From Anammoximicrobium sp032229885 (GTDB taxonomy: Bacteria; Planctomycetota; Planctomycetia; Pirellulales; Pirellulaceae): DNA of 5,744 nucleotides. The stretch spans positions 1 to 5,744 of the forward strand of contig JAVYAJ010000458.1 of assembly GCA_032229885.1 (NCBI GenBank). The letters are read 5' to 3'. Below the pieces are notes generated by a model. That model saw nothing but the letters and a program-made list of their open reading frames with translations. It did no database searches and was not told where the DNA came from. Below, piece after piece: positions 5,701 to 5,744 of the stretch (the stretch's first letter is position 1; each line of letters begins with the position of its first letter). The translations under genes were made by a program, and so were the position numbers.

Positions 5701-5744
5701 TTTCGCTGGCTGAAAACATTGTTAAAAACTTCACGATGTTTGAG
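5701..5744. other. A/T-rich edge of window, nothing called
   Basis: The last 44 bases are clearly more A/T-rich than the rest of the window. They contain a 6-bp inverted pair AAACAT/ATGTTT and an ATG at 5736 with no ribosome site. The window ends too soon to say whether a gene or a repeat edge follows. Confidence 0.3.

Overview
The window looks like a chromosomal piece of a high-GC planctomycete, probably of the Pirellulales type. The evidence is a type-IV-pilin-like DUF1559 protein followed by a small lipoprotein with a carboxypeptidase-regulatory-like fold, a pair that is greatly expanded in Planctomycetes. A Gfo/Idh/MocA-type oxidoreductase tail and a small SAM-methyltransferase of a type I associate with this phylum fit too. 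All family calls come from reading motifs; no database search was run.

Layout. (1) Positions 1-515 (+) hold the 3' end of a Gfo/Idh/MocA-family oxidoreductase. (2) Positions 584-2488 (+) hold a complete two-domain enzyme, an inositol-monophosphatase-superfamily phosphatase fused to an ADP-ribosylglycohydrolase (DraG/ARH fold). The metal-binding motifs of both halves are present. (3) Positions 2516-2644 (+) hold a 42-codon stub with its own Shine-Dalgarno sequence. It ends in a motif typical of the N-terminus of a restriction-endonuclease-like family and looks like the 5' remnant of a broken gene. (4) Positions 2641-2824 (-) may hold a small divergent gene, either frameshifted at a run of six G/C pairs or spurious. 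(5) Positions 2868-3965 and 4003-4452 (+) form a two-gene unit: the DUF1559 pseudopilin-like protein and the lipoprotein. (6) Positions 4453-4758 contain nothing I can call. (7) Positions 4759-5316 (-) hold a class I SAM-dependent methyltransferase. (8) Positions 5317-5744 hold no convincing gene but contain short tandem/degenerate motifs that resemble dispersed intergenic repeats.

How the genes might work together. The phosphatase/ADP-ribosylglycohydrolase and the nuclease-like stub are 27 bp apart and were probably once co-transcribed. The DUF1559 and lipoprotein genes are 37 bp apart and both encode envelope-directed products. The methyltransferase converges on them from the opposite strand. 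The most interesting items are the phosphatase-ADP-ribosylglycohydrolase fusion, the truncated nuclease-like neighbour, and the disturbed 2640-2868 junction between that stub and the DUF1559 unit. I see no CRISPR array, RNA gene or complete insertion sequence, and I cannot claim a new multi-gene system from this window alone.
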